The notes under the pieces: model-generated | The model's input: the letters and a program-made list of their open reading frames with translations, nothing else | Databases searched by the model: none | Told to the model about the DNA's origin: nothing | Source: Niallia alba | GTDB taxonomy: Bacteria; Bacillota; Bacilli; Bacillales; Cytobacillaceae | Assembly: GCF_012933555.1 (NCBI RefSeq) | Contig: NZ_JABBPK010000001.1 | Location: 4,132,001-4,196,000, forward strand | Reading direction: 5' to 3' | Length of the DNA stretch: 64,000 nucleotides | In this document: one piece after another, positions 45,967-54,340 of the stretch | Layout: every line of letters starts with the position of its first letter | Position numbering within the stretch: the first letter of the stretch is position 1 | Made by a program: the position numbers and the translations under genes

Positions 45967-47499
45967 TTAAGAACTGAACATATTTGTTAAATAGGTTGAT
46001 TGGCTATTTGCTTTGTTAATTGCTGTTTCCATTGCTGTGAAACGAGCCCAATATCGGTTTTCAATTAATTTCAATTTATCTTCAAAACGAGTAATTTGAC
46101 TTGCATAGTTATTTAATACTTTACCTAACGTAAATGTATTATTTACACTAGTAGTTTTCCCAGCTTTGGCCGTGATATCAGTCATCGCTGTTTTTAGAGT
46201 ATCCCTTAAGCGACGTGCAATTCCTTGTTCTGAACTCGTTGATCCATCCTTTTGAAACAGTTCATAAACAGCGTTTGGATCAGCCGAAATCGCTGCTCTT
46301 AGTTTATCTTCATCAATTGTTAGCTTCCCACCATCTAAATAATTGGCAGTAGTTGAAATCCCAATTTGCGATAGTTGCGAATAAGTAGACGTCCCACTTA
46401 CTGGAGAACTAAAATTCGAACGCATTTTTGTTAAAACATTATTTAAAATTGAATCATTTTTCAGCGTACCACTTTTCGCAAGCTTATCCCATTTTTCAAT
46501 TTCATCCTCTGACATATCCTCTTTTTGCGCATCTGTAAGAGGTTGATAATCTCGGTACTTTGTTTCTGTTGTTTTGGCACGGATTTTTTCTACCAATTCG
46601 TTATATTTATTTACAAATTGTGTTATTGTGTCCAAGATACCATCTACATCAGGTGTAGAGGAGAAGGTTACTGCTTCTGTTGTTACTTTTTTTGCAGTGA
46701 ATTCTACACCGTTGACGGTGAAGGTGTTGGAGCTTCTAGTAATATTTAGACCATTATATGTGATGTCAGCGTTTGTTCCAGCAGTTCCAAAAACTGTCCC
46801 ATCCTCACGAGGTTTAGCTGCTAAATCATTATTAGAGTTTATTCCCAATATATTATTAAAAAATTTATTTGGAGAATCCCCATCATCAGAAAGAATTATT
46901 TCAGGCGCTCCCTCGATACCGCCAGTGTTTTTTGCAGTAAAAGAGATTCTTTGAGTCTTATTATCAAAAAATGCAGTTACTCCAGAATCTTTATTAATCC
47001 TTGTAATTATACTGTCCAATGTATCATCCTCAGAAATTGGTAATTTATAAGAGTTTTCTTGGATAACACCGTCTTTTGTAATCGCACTAATAGTTATTGT
47101 CTGACTTCCTGAAAACCCAATATCACTGAGTTTTTTGGATGAATCCCTTATTTTTGAATCCGTGAAACTTTGCATCGTTGCGGCACTAGCCAATTCATTT
47201 ATTTTAATAGAACCAGAAAAATCTATCGTCGAATTCACATTCTTTACCGAAAGTGCATCTGAATTGGATATAGAAACTGTTTTTTTAATATAACTTGCCT
47301 GCTTAGCAACTCCATTAAAAATAGTATTATCTAAATCTAGCAACAATGAATTCATTTCCCGATAGTCATCACGTTGCCACTCTGTATATGTCTTTTTCTG
47401 ATTTATCTTATCTAGTGGCACTCGTTCTGCAGTCATTAACTGCTCAACAAGTGTATCAATATCCATTCCACTAGCTAAACCACCAATTCTTAATACCAT
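45967..47499 (-). CDS. fliD: flagellar hook-associated protein 2 (filament cap)
   Basis: A 510-residue cap protein that folds incoming flagellin at the filament tip. FliD_N (residues 1-100; VLRIGGLASGMDIDTLVEQLM) and FliD_C (about 225-490) are recognisable; coiled-coil ends support pentamer assembly. Start preceded by AAAGAGGTGAG. It lies 15 nt after flaG. Confidence 0.97.
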   Translation of the reverse strand: MVLRIGGLASGMDIDTLVEQLMTAERVPLDKINQKKTYTEWQRDDYREMNSLLLDLDNTIFNGVAKQASYIKKTVSISNSDALSVKNVNSTIDFSGSIKINELASAATMQSFTDSKIRDSSKKLSDIGFSGSQTITISAITKDGVIQENSYKLPISEDDTLDSIITRINKDSGVTAFFDNKTQRISFTAKNTGGIEGAPEIILSDDGDSPNKFFNNILGINSNNDLAAKPREDGTVFGTAGTNADITYNGLNITRSSNTFTVNGVEFTAKKVTTEAVTFSSTPDVDGILDTITQFVNKYNELVEKIRAKTTETKYRDYQPLTDAQKEDMSEDEIEKWDKLAKSGTLKNDSILNNVLTKMRSNFSSPVSGTSTYSQLSQIGISTTANYLDGGKLTIDEDKLRAAISADPNAVYELFQKDGSTSSEQGIARRLRDTLKTAMTDITAKAGKTTSVNNTFTLGKVLNNYASQITRFEDKLKLIENRYWARFTAMETAINKANSQSTYLTNMFSS

Positions 47500-47514
47500 T
47501 TTAACTCACCTCTT

Positions 47515-47862
47515 TTAAATCTTCTCATCAATTACTAAGCCCATAAATTCCTTCATCGCTGCATACATATCGAGCATTTTTTTAGATGGAATTTCGCGAA
47601 CTACTTCTTTCGTGTCATCATCAATAACTGTTACATAATAATCATTTAATTTTTCATGAAGCTCAAATTTCAAGGAAGTATGTGAAGGCTGCATGAAAGC
47701 ATTCATACTTTCAATTACTTCGTTTAATTGCTGTTTGTTTGGTTTTGGACCATAAAGCTGTAACTGAGGATCCATACTATCTAATTTTTTTTCGATACCA
47801 TTAGTGTTTTCCGCTTGTCTAGGTGTGTAGATATTATGTTGGGAACCAATCCGTTCAATCAT
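47515..47862 (-). CDS. flaG: FlaG family protein (YvyC)
   Basis: A 115-residue FlaG protein, thought to influence filament length. The C-terminal block LKFELHEKLNDYYVTVIDDDTKEVVREIPSKKMLDMYA is typical. The ATG has GGGGGATAATTT upstream. It is the first gene of the fliD operon. An insertion sequence begins 15 nt upstream of its duplicated target site, so only a minimal native leader remains. Confidence 0.93.
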   Translation of the reverse strand: MIERIGSQHNIYTPRQAENTNGIEKKLDSMDPQLQLYGPKPNKQQLNEVIESMNAFMQPSHTSLKFELHEKLNDYYVTVIDDDTKEVVREIPSKKMLDMYAAMKEFMGLVIDEKI

Positions 47863-48027
47863 AAATTATCCCCCTGTGAATACATCGTATTGTCAAAACT
47901 TTTATAGTAAATAGGTTATTAAATCCTATCTGAGAGGGCTTTATAAGCAAAAAAATTGCCACCCCCTGAATTCTAAGGATAATTGAGGTTACGACACTCT
48001 CAACAACCTAGAAAAGGAAGTGACAAT

Positions 48028-49467
48028 TTGTACCCTCAAATTATAACCTATTTATTAACTTTTATAAACTATCAAGAACAACTAATTCGAACATTGCTTA
48101 CTTTATTGATTGGTAAGAGTATGTTTGATAAGCCTACTGAACAGCCAGTAAATAAACCATATCGAAAACTTCAAGTGGACGACCTTCCGGTCATTGAAGT
48201 TCTGGAACAGCTTGATTATCGAGTTCTTCTTAGTGAATATCTAGAGAAGAACGGGAAACCACTTAAACCTGTTCAAAGGCGTAAGAATGCAAAAGTTTCC
48301 GTACCTAAATCCATGAACTGCCCAAAGTGTGGTGCTCCATCAGATTATCTTTATGCCAACAATGGAGATAAAGGCCAGTATCAATGCAAGGTGTGTACAG
48401 AGCTCTTCAGTGAAAAGAACCGTTATTCTAAGGAAGCCATCCTGAAGTGTCCTCATTGTTCCAAAACTCTCGAGAAAATAAAAGAAAGAAAAGATTTTCA
48501 CGTGTTTAAGTGCAAGAACAATGACTGTTCTTATTATCAAAAGAAGCTCAATGGGATGACTTCAAAAGAAAAGAAAAGGTTCAAAAAGGACCCTCAAGCA
48601 TTTAAATTAAGATACATTTTCCGTCAGTTTCATATCGATTTCCAGCCGTTATCCAAGGAATCACCAGAACTGCCGGCCGTTGACTTATCAAAGATTTATG
48701 CATCACCACATACATTAGGATTAATCCTAACCTATCATGTAAACTATGGCCTTTCGGCCCGTAAAACAGCTGCGATTATGCAGGACGTACACGGAGTGAT
48801 GATTTCACATCAGACTGTATTGAACTACGAAAATAGCGTAGCTTTATTACTTAAACCTTATGTGGATCACTATCCCTATGAACTTTCAGACCAATTCTGC
48901 GGTGATGAAACGTATATCAGAGTAAACGGTCGATGGCATTATTTATTTTTCTTTTTTGACGCCGTGAAAAAGATTATTCTTTCGTATCCGGTGTCGCCTA
49001 ATCGAGACACAGCAACAGCCATTCGAGCAATTGATGAGGTCTTAATCAAGATGAAAGAGATTCCAGAAAATCTGACCTTTGTGGTAGACGGGAATCCAAT
49101 CTATCTTTTAGCCCAACATTTCTTCGCTCAACATGGGATTTCATTCGATGTGAAGCAGGTCATTGGATTAACCAATGAGGACCCTGTTTCGACCGAATAT
49201 AGACCACTGAAACAAATAATTGAGAGACTTAACCGCACCTTTAAGGGCAATTATCGCTCCACTCATGGATTCGGCTCTGAACATGGTTCCATTTCATACG
49301 TCACCTTATTTACGGCCTACTTTAACTTTTTGCGTCCGCATGCCGCCTTAGAAGGAAAAGTGCCCGTAGTGAATCCAGAACTCAAGGGGCTTCCAACAAT
49401 GCCAGCACGTTGGACAAAGCTCATTGGATTAGCACAACAATGGATAGTAGAACAAAGACAAGCCTAA
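48028..49467 (+). CDS. DDE transposase with N-terminal zinc ribbons
   Basis: A 479-residue transposase. Residues about 90-165 hold paired CxxC zinc ribbons (CPKCGAPS...CKVC, CPHCSKT...CKNNDC). The catalytic core shows D in FCGDETYIRVNGRWHYL, D in TFVVDGNPIYL and E in IIERLNRTFKGNY, with IS6-like spacing. The start is TTG at 48028 with AAGGAAGTG at a good distance; the frame is open further upstream but lacks a ribosome site. Family assignment is not certain; IS6-like catalytic domain. Intact. Confidence 0.88.
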   Translation: MYPQIITYLLTFINYQEQLIRTLLTLLIGKSMFDKPTEQPVNKPYRKLQVDDLPVIEVLEQLDYRVLLSEYLEKNGKPLKPVQRRKNAKVSVPKSMNCPKCGAPSDYLYANNGDKGQYQCKVCTELFSEKNRYSKEAILKCPHCSKTLEKIKERKDFHVFKCKNNDCSYYQKKLNGMTSKEKKRFKKDPQAFKLRYIFRQFHIDFQPLSKESPELPAVDLSKIYASPHTLGLILTYHVNYGLSARKTAAIMQDVHGVMISHQTVLNYENSVALLLKPYVDHYPYELSDQFCGDETYIRVNGRWHYLFFFFDAVKKIILSYPVSPNRDTATAIRAIDEVLIKMKEIPENLTFVVDGNPIYLLAQHFFAQHGISFDVKQVIGLTNEDPVSTEYRPLKQIIERLNRTFKGNYRSTHGFGSEHGSISYVTLFTAYFNFLRPHAALEGKVPVVNPELKGLPTMPARWTKLIGLAQQWIVEQRQA

Positions 49468-49504
49468 CTTTTTGTTTAGCTGAGCCCTTAAGCTAATTCA
49501 GCAA

Positions 49505-49665
49505 TCGGCGGAGCGAACTCTTGACAAACCGAACTTGCCAATGGTTTAAAATGGAAACAACCAAGGGCTTATTTGGTATGCCTTCTTTTGTTCCCTTCGC
49601 CCTTGTTAAACAATCCTCAAACCATTGGCGTGTTTGTCAAGAGCGATTGCGGCGCATCTCCATCC
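49505..49665. repeat. large imperfect inverted repeat at the right end of the IS
   Basis: Left arm blocks CTCTTGACAAAC and GCCAATGGTTT pair with AAACCATTGGC and GTTTGTCAAGAG; an inner pair AAGGGC/GCCCTT lies between. The result is a long broken hairpin downstream of the transposase gene. Confidence 0.7.
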
Positions 49666-49750
49666 AGTAAATAGGAGAGAAACTAACCCTTTAGGTAGTT
49701 TTCATAAATCTTTTGACACTACCGAATACATCTAGAATTTTATATTTTTT

Positions 49751-49776
49751 ATATCGGTTAAATAATGAAAGTTTTA
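49751..49776 (-). promoter_or_regulatory. SigD promoter of the flaG-fliD-fliS-fliT operon, displaced by the IS
   Basis: Minus strand TAAA (49776-49773), 14-nt spacer, ACCGATAT (49758-49751), close to the SigD consensus TAAA-N14/16-GCCGATAT. Without the IS its -10 would lie about 35 nt upstream of the flaG ATG. The IS now separates them by 1.85 kb. Confidence 0.75.
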
Positions 49777-49886
49777 AGGAATATTACTGAAAGATTGCTT
49801 AATGAGAGAAAATTACTAGTTTAATAAGGATAAATAACCTATAATAAAATAGAACATACATTCTTTTCGAAAGGATAATAATAATA

Positions 49887-50876
49887 ATGGATAAATACTC
49901 TAATTTAGAAATAAGATTCTCTTATGAAGGATTATGCATGTTAACTGGGAAACTTCTTGGGGGATGGAAACTTATTTCAATCACCAGGAAGACAAGCTAG
50001 ATTTCGATTCAGTCACCGAACAGAGGAGAGAGAATAGACTTTCCATTGTTATCATCAACTGATGAAAGATATTCCATTAGTTATACCTAAATACAAAAAA
50101 TAAAGGATCCTAGAATTTCAGCTGGCTATACAGAACATTTCTATTCACAATCAAGAAACAGTAAATATTTTTCTGATTTAATGAAAGTATGGTATCCAGA
50201 AGGTAAAAAAATCCTTCCATTAACATTTTTAGAAAGATACCTAAACGTTTTTGCCCTTGCATGGTTTTATCAAGACGATGGATGCTTAATAATGAAAGAT
50301 TCAAAAATAAAAAAGATTATTTTATCCACTGAATGCTTTACTATAGAAGAAAACAAATTGTTAGCCAAACTAATTTACCAAAAGTTTCATATACTATTTT
50401 CTCAGGATAAACAAAATAGACTACTACTGTATGATCAAAAACAGATACTTTATTTTCTACATATGGTAGACCCATATATGCACTCTTGTATGGATAGAAA
50501 AAGGAGAGTAGCTCTTTTTCTCCCATCTAAATTACTTGATAAACGAACAACGATAAAACTTCCACTATCCATAACTATAAAATGTCCTACAGAAGAAATC
50601 TATCAAATTCTAAATACACTTCCAAACCTACTATCATTAATTAAGTCTAAAAACGGATATAGAAATTTATTTATAAACGACTATTTTTTAGAGAATTTTA
50701 CTAATACGAAGAAAAGCTATCAAATTATTATTAAAGGAGAGCATAGGGACTTATTAGAAGAATGTAATTATATTAGTGGTTTAAACAATAGCCAAATTAC
50801 TGAACTTTGCTACCGAATAAATAAAATGAGTGAGAAAGAAATTAGTAACCTATTAAATCAACAAACTACTAAATAA
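49887..50876 (+). pseudogene. LAGLIDADG homing endonuclease, disrupted
   Basis: A frame starting at ATG 49887 (AAAGGATAAT upstream) encodes CMLTGKLLG and then breaks. Removing one G from the G5 run at 49959-49963 restores LTGKLLGDGNLFQSPGRQAR, a first LAGLIDADG-type motif. A TAG at 50035-50037 replaces an expected Trp codon, and loss of one A in the A-run at 50095-50100 causes a second frameshift. The remaining frame to 50876 includes the second motif ALAWFYQDDGCLIM (about 50256-50297). Three lesions make it inactive. It lies antisense to hag, just past the hag terminator and outside the hag intron. Confidence 0.8.
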
Positions 50877-50910
50877 AGAGATATCAGAAAAACTGATATC
50901 TCTTTAAAAA
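50874..50910. terminator. hag terminator (bidirectional)
   Basis: AAAGAGATATCAG/CTGATATCTCTTT perfect stem with a 5-nt loop. T-runs follow on the minus strand for hag and A-runs allow use on the plus strand. The last codon of the endonuclease pseudogene touches it. Confidence 0.9.
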
Positions 50911-50919
50911 AACTCACTA

Positions 50920-52473
50920 TTAACGTAATAATTGAAGAACACCCTGCGGCTGTTGGTTTGCTTGAGCCAACATAGCTTGTGCTGCTTGAGAAAGAATAGA
51001 ATTCTTAGTTTGTGCCATCATTTCTTTCGCCATCGTGCGAACATTTACTTTCATAAATGACTAGACTATATCTTCACCCTCTAATATTTCTAGTAGGGGT
51101 CGGGCACTTCGGATTCACAATACTGATGTATATTGTTTTACCTATGGATTTCATCATCATAGCTTCAGCCTTAGATGGTTTATCCTAGTCGTTGAACCTT
51201 CTCCACTTTTTCAAGTAAGGAGCTTGGCTGCTGATTGCCCAATCTTTTCTTTTTTCACACATTCACGCCTACCATTTCTAGTTACGTTGTAGTAAGAAAA
51301 GCTCTAAGAGTTTTCCAGCAATTCACCCGATAGTAATCTCTAGCCGTTACCAGCTAGGACGACTGTGCTTGTTACTGCTTTTTACGCAGCTAAAGCATAA
51401 TCAACGTCACGGATACGAGATTCCGCAGCAGTTAAGTTTTCAGAAGAAGTACTTAAGTTGTTGATAGTGTGGTCTAAACGGTTTTGGTTTGCACCAAGTT
51501 TAGAACGCTCAGCAGAAACTTGGTCAATAGCTGATTGGATTTTAGTTACTGCATTCGCAGCTTTCTCATGTGTTGATACATCAAGCGCTTGTTCAGTAGT
51601 TGTATTATTGGTACCATCAGTTACAGCTAGTTTAGAATTACTAGTACCTGTTTCAGAAATTCCTAAAGCAACAGCTCTCATATCAGATATATCAAGGCTT
51701 AAACTTTGTTTTTCGTTAGCACCGATTTGGAATTTAAGACTCTTAGTAGAATCTGCGGCTTTACCTACAGTTACTGTTGATTCAGTTACTGCAGCAGCGC
51801 CTTTTTTAAAGTCACCAGAAGTAACGGAATCAACACCAGCTGTTTTAGCAGTAAGTGTAAGCGAGCCATCGTCATTAGCAGTAGCTGTATATTTATTAGT
51901 TGTGTCTGCATTAACCAATTTTGCTAGTCCAGCAAGACCATTATCAGTAGTAGTAGCAGTATATGCTTTACCACCAATTGTCATTTCTTTTGTGTTTGCA
52001 AAATCAATATCTGTAGATGCTAATTTATATTCTGCTGCTACTGCACCTCCATCTTTATCACCATTCAATAACTTTTGAGTATTAAACTCAGTGGTATTAC
52101 CAATACGGTTGATTTCAGAAGTTAAAGAGTTCATCTCTTTTTGGATTTCTCCACGATCTGTTTCAGTATTTGTATCGTTAGCTGCTTGTGTTGCTAATTC
52201 ACGCATACGTTGTAGGATATCAGTAGTTTCGCTTAAAGCACCTTCAGCAGTTTGGATTAAAGAAATTCCATCTTGAGCGTTTTTAGCTGCTTGGTCTAAA
52301 CCACGGATTTGACCACGCATTTTTTCAGAGATTGCTAGACCAGCTGCGTCATCAGCTGCATTATTAATACGAAGACCAGAAGATAATTTCTCCATTGATT
52401 TGCTTTGTGCATTGTTTGCGCTACTTAATTTGTTGTAAGTGTTAAGAGCTGCGATATTATGATTGATTCTCAT
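50920..52473 (-). CDS. hag: flagellin, coding sequence split by a group I intron
   Basis: Exon 1 runs 52473-51400 (358 codons, ending RIRDVD) and exon 2 runs 51033-50920 (37 codons, starting MAKEMMAQTKNSILSQ and ending QGVLQLLR). Joining them gives a 395-residue flagellin with the complete D0/D1 core: N-terminal MRINHNIAALNTYNKLSSAN and the C-terminal helix needed for export and polymerisation. Without splicing, translation runs five codons into the intron and stops (RDVDYALAA), losing the export helix. The central domain (about 170-290) is variable and Thr/Ala-rich. The leader has a SigD promoter, a CsrA-type hairpin and the ribosome site AAGGAGG. Confidence 0.93.
51034..51399 (-). ncRNA. 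group I intron in hag (366 nt, no ORF)
   Basis: Conserved core elements appear in order on the minus strand: P, TTGCTGGAAAA (near 51323-51311); Q, AATCAGCAGCCAAGC (51236-51222); R, GTTCAACGACTAGG (51197-51184); S, AAGATATAGTC (51074-51064). P and Q pair (TGCTG/CAGCA), and R and S pair (GACTA/TAGTC) to form P7 with the guanosine site. The upstream exon ends in T and the intron in G (51034), as group I introns require. The borders restore the flagellin frame exactly. The P1 pairing was not resolved by eye. Confidence 0.92.
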
Positions 52474-52499
52474 TTTTGTTTTCCTCCTTGAATTTAGGT

Positions 52500-52517
52500 G
52501 TTCACATCCTTGTGAAC
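52500..52517 (-). promoter_or_regulatory. CsrA-binding hairpin in the hag leader
   Basis: The mRNA reads GTTCACAAGGATGTGAAC: a 6-bp stem presenting AAGGA in its loop, the classical CsrA target. A second GGA lies in the Shine-Dalgarno AAGGAGG 12 nt downstream, so CsrA bound to both would block translation. Confidence 0.75.
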
Positions 52518-52573
52518 ATGATAGTTTTTATTGGAGTTAGGAAGGTCGGCCGCCCTTCCCCCTCTTACTTTAT

Positions 52574-52599
52574 ATATCGTCTCTGCTATTCAAAGTTTA
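52574..52599 (-). promoter_or_regulatory. SigD promoter of hag
   Basis: TAAA (52599-52596), 14-nt spacer, GACGATAT (52581-52574), one base from the -10 consensus GCCGATAT. It predicts a leader of about 95 nt. Confidence 0.8.
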
Positions 52600-52675
52600 A
52601 TAGTTTTTTATAGTTTTTTTATTTTTTTATAAAAAATTTTAGAGATTGCTATCTAATAGGGTTTTCAGCAAATAA

Positions 52676-52706
52676 AAAAGCATAGCCTCTATCAGCTACG
52701 CCATTT
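52676..52706 (-). terminator. terminator of csrA
   Basis: GCGTAGC/GCTATGC stem followed by TTTTTTATTTG on the minus strand, shortly after the csrA stop. It separates csrA from hag. Confidence 0.7.
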
Positions 52707-52724
52707 TTTCTAATATCTTTCTTA

Positions 52725-52946
52725 TTAATGCTTCCCTTTAAACAAATTCATCACTGCTGCAACATCTACTGATGCCTGCTTATTTTCTGCTATTATTTCT
52801 TCATATACCTCTTTACGATATATTTCTACATTCTTCGGGGCTGATATACCGATTTTTACTTGCTCTCCTTTTGTAGCAACAATCGTTATCTCCATATCAT
52901 CGCCAATTTTTATAACCTCACCTTTTTTCCGTGTCAAAACTAACAT
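52725..52946 (-). CDS. csrA: carbon storage regulator CsrA
   Basis: A 73-residue RNA-binding dimer starting MLVLTRKKGEVIKIGDDMEI, with the RNA-contact segment EVYEEIIAENK. It blocks translation of hag mRNA by binding GGA motifs in its leader. FliW, encoded 4 nt upstream, sequesters CsrA until flagellin is secreted or accumulates. Normal length. Confidence 0.97.
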   Translation of the reverse strand: MLVLTRKKGEVIKIGDDMEITIVATKGEQVKIGISAPKNVEIYRKEVYEEIIAENKQASVDVAAVMNLFKGKH

Positions 52947-52950
52947 CGAA

Positions 52951-53400
52951 TCACCCCTTTACCAATGTTGGATTATTTTTTTGAAATAATGGGTGCTTTG
53001 TGTGGTAATTTGGTTCATTTAAAATGACTTGCTTTGCGATATTCTTCTTACTATTAATGACAACAGGTGCTTGCAGATTTGCCGTTGTCTTTTCAAATTG
53101 ATCTTGAACAGTTAATATAGAAAAAACTTGGATATCTTCTTCTGATTCTAATTCCAATAGCTCAACAATATGATCTTCTAATGTAAATTCATATTCCTTA
53201 AAGAAGGTAAATGGATTAGAAAGCACAAACGCTAATTGTTGATTTTCTACCGATTGTAAAACAATAAATTGACTTTCCTCATCAAGGGGTAAGAGAACAA
53301 ATTCCTTTTCTTCAGGAAAACCAGGAATTGCTTGTGGAAATGTAATGACTTCTTTTTCTTGTATTTCTTTTTCACCGTGATATTTCGTCGCAATTTTCAC
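52951..53400 (-). CDS. fliW: flagellar assembly factor FliW
   Basis: A 149-residue protein with FPQAIPGFPEEKEFVLLPL near the N-terminus and the NPFTFFKEYEF block. It binds either flagellin or CsrA and so links flagellin supply to translation. It precedes csrA in the usual order. Confidence 0.96.
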   Translation of the reverse strand: MKIATKYHGEKEIQEKEVITFPQAIPGFPEEKEFVLLPLDEESQFIVLQSVENQQLAFVLSNPFTFFKEYEFTLEDHIVELLELESEEDIQVFSILTVQDQFEKTTANLQAPVVINSKKNIAKQVILNEPNYHTKHPLFQKNNPTLVKG

Positions 53401-53413
53401 TTACATCATTCCT

Positions 53414-54001
53414 TTATATGTATTGTTCATAGTTTACCCCAATATACTTTAAATTTTCAAAGTCTATCTCTAAAGATGGATATTGTGCTAGTTGGATATT
53501 AACCTTAGAAGGTGTGTATTTAATTTCAGGTTTGTTTATTGTACTATTAATGATAGCTTTTTTCGGTTCAATCGAAACATTCACTTCTCCTGGGTCATAA
53601 TTGATTTGCACACTATTTGGAGAAGGAATCCATCCTAAACCAAATTGCTTGGGATCGCCTTGACTATTTCTTTTCGCTTGGCTAGCGATTACATTCCCGC
53701 CATTTTGAATTTGCAATAATTCATTACGTTCTTGTCCTCGTCTGGCTATCCCTTCCATTACAGCTTGTTTTCCTTCAGCGGCCGAATCTTCAATCATCCG
53801 TGGCACACTTTTATAACCGACATCTTCCCTTGCCTTTGTCTGATCAATCGTTAATTGAGACGGTCTTCTTTCAATCGTTAATTCCGCTTTCGGCTGTTCC
53901 ATCTCTACCTCAGCCTGTTTCTGCTGAATCTCAAGCGATCCCTTATCCACCCACATATCTAGACGCGCCGGCGTCGATTGTAATCTAATTTGCGGAAACA
54001 T
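53414..54001 (-). CDS. YviE-like protein (DUF6470)
   Basis: A 195-residue protein that occupies the yviE position between flgL and fliW. The sequence begins FPQIRLQSTPARLDMWVDKG and contains repeated beta-strand-like IEIQQ/AELTIE stretches. No function is established; conserved placement among flagellar genes suggests a role in late flagellar assembly or its control. Confidence 0.85.
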   Translation of the reverse strand: MFPQIRLQSTPARLDMWVDKGSLEIQQKQAEVEMEQPKAELTIERRPSQLTIDQTKAREDVGYKSVPRMIEDSAAEGKQAVMEGIARRGQERNELLQIQNGGNVIASQAKRNSQGDPKQFGLGWIPSPNSVQINYDPGEVNVSIEPKKAIINSTINKPEIKYTPSKVNIQLAQYPSLEIDFENLKYIGVNYEQYI

Positions 54002-54340
54002 ACATTTACATCCTTTTCTACTTTATAGTTTTTTCAACACATGATTGTCGTTCTATAAAAATTCAGCTACTTAATTCCTTATAATAAACTGGTTGATTGT
54101 AGTGGAAGGTGCGAGACTCCTGCGGGAAATGCGGGACAGGTGAGACCCCACAGACGGAATGTCGAGGAGGCTCACCGCCCGCCCCGCGGAAAGCGAGCAT
54201 CCTGGAACGAAAAGCAACCAACCTATTTAAAAGCATGTATTTTATCCTTTTGTCAATTTCCCCCAATAATAAAGACAAAATAATAAAAAGGAGCCAAACC
54301 ATCAGACCAAAACAATAGTCAGGCTTGCCTCCTTCCATTT
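54002..54340. other. intergenic region between flgL and yviE with a GC-rich repeat
   Basis: About 340 bp. A GC-rich block at 54098-54208 (GGAAGGTGCGAGACTCCTGC ... AGGAGGCTCACCGCCCG) has several inverted segments such as GTGAGACC/GGCTCACC and resembles intergenic repeats seen in other Bacillaceae. The flgL terminator follows. No gene is credible. Confidence 0.65.
54278..54336 (-). terminator. terminator of flgL
   Basis: On the minus strand AAGGAGGCAAGCC pairs, with two mismatches, with GGTTTGGCTCCTT followed by TTTATTATTTT, 5 nt after the flgL stop. Confidence 0.7.

Larger units (their letters stand above)
47886..49723. mobile_element. complete insertion sequence with 8-bp target duplication
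   Basis: 1838 bp. Ends share GTA-TGTCAAAA: CGTATTGTCAAAACTTTTAT at the left and, read inward, GGTAGTGTCAAAAGATTTAT at the right. GAATACAT is duplicated at 47878-47885 and 49724-49731 (nine bases if the next C is counted). It carries one transposase gene and, near the right end, a large imperfect inverted repeat (49505-49665). The element is inserted between a SigD promoter and flaG, on the strand opposite to flaG. Confidence 0.85.

Noticed and set aside
50181-50876. A stand-alone 231-residue gene
   Set aside because: It begins mid-protein without a good start; matching coding sequence continues upstream through two frameshifts and a stop, so it is the 3' part of a homing endonuclease pseudogene.
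51382-51399. Flagellin ending RDVDYALAA as a natural C-terminus
   Set aside because: The missing export/polymerisation helix is encoded in frame just past a group I intron; the five extra codons are intron sequence.
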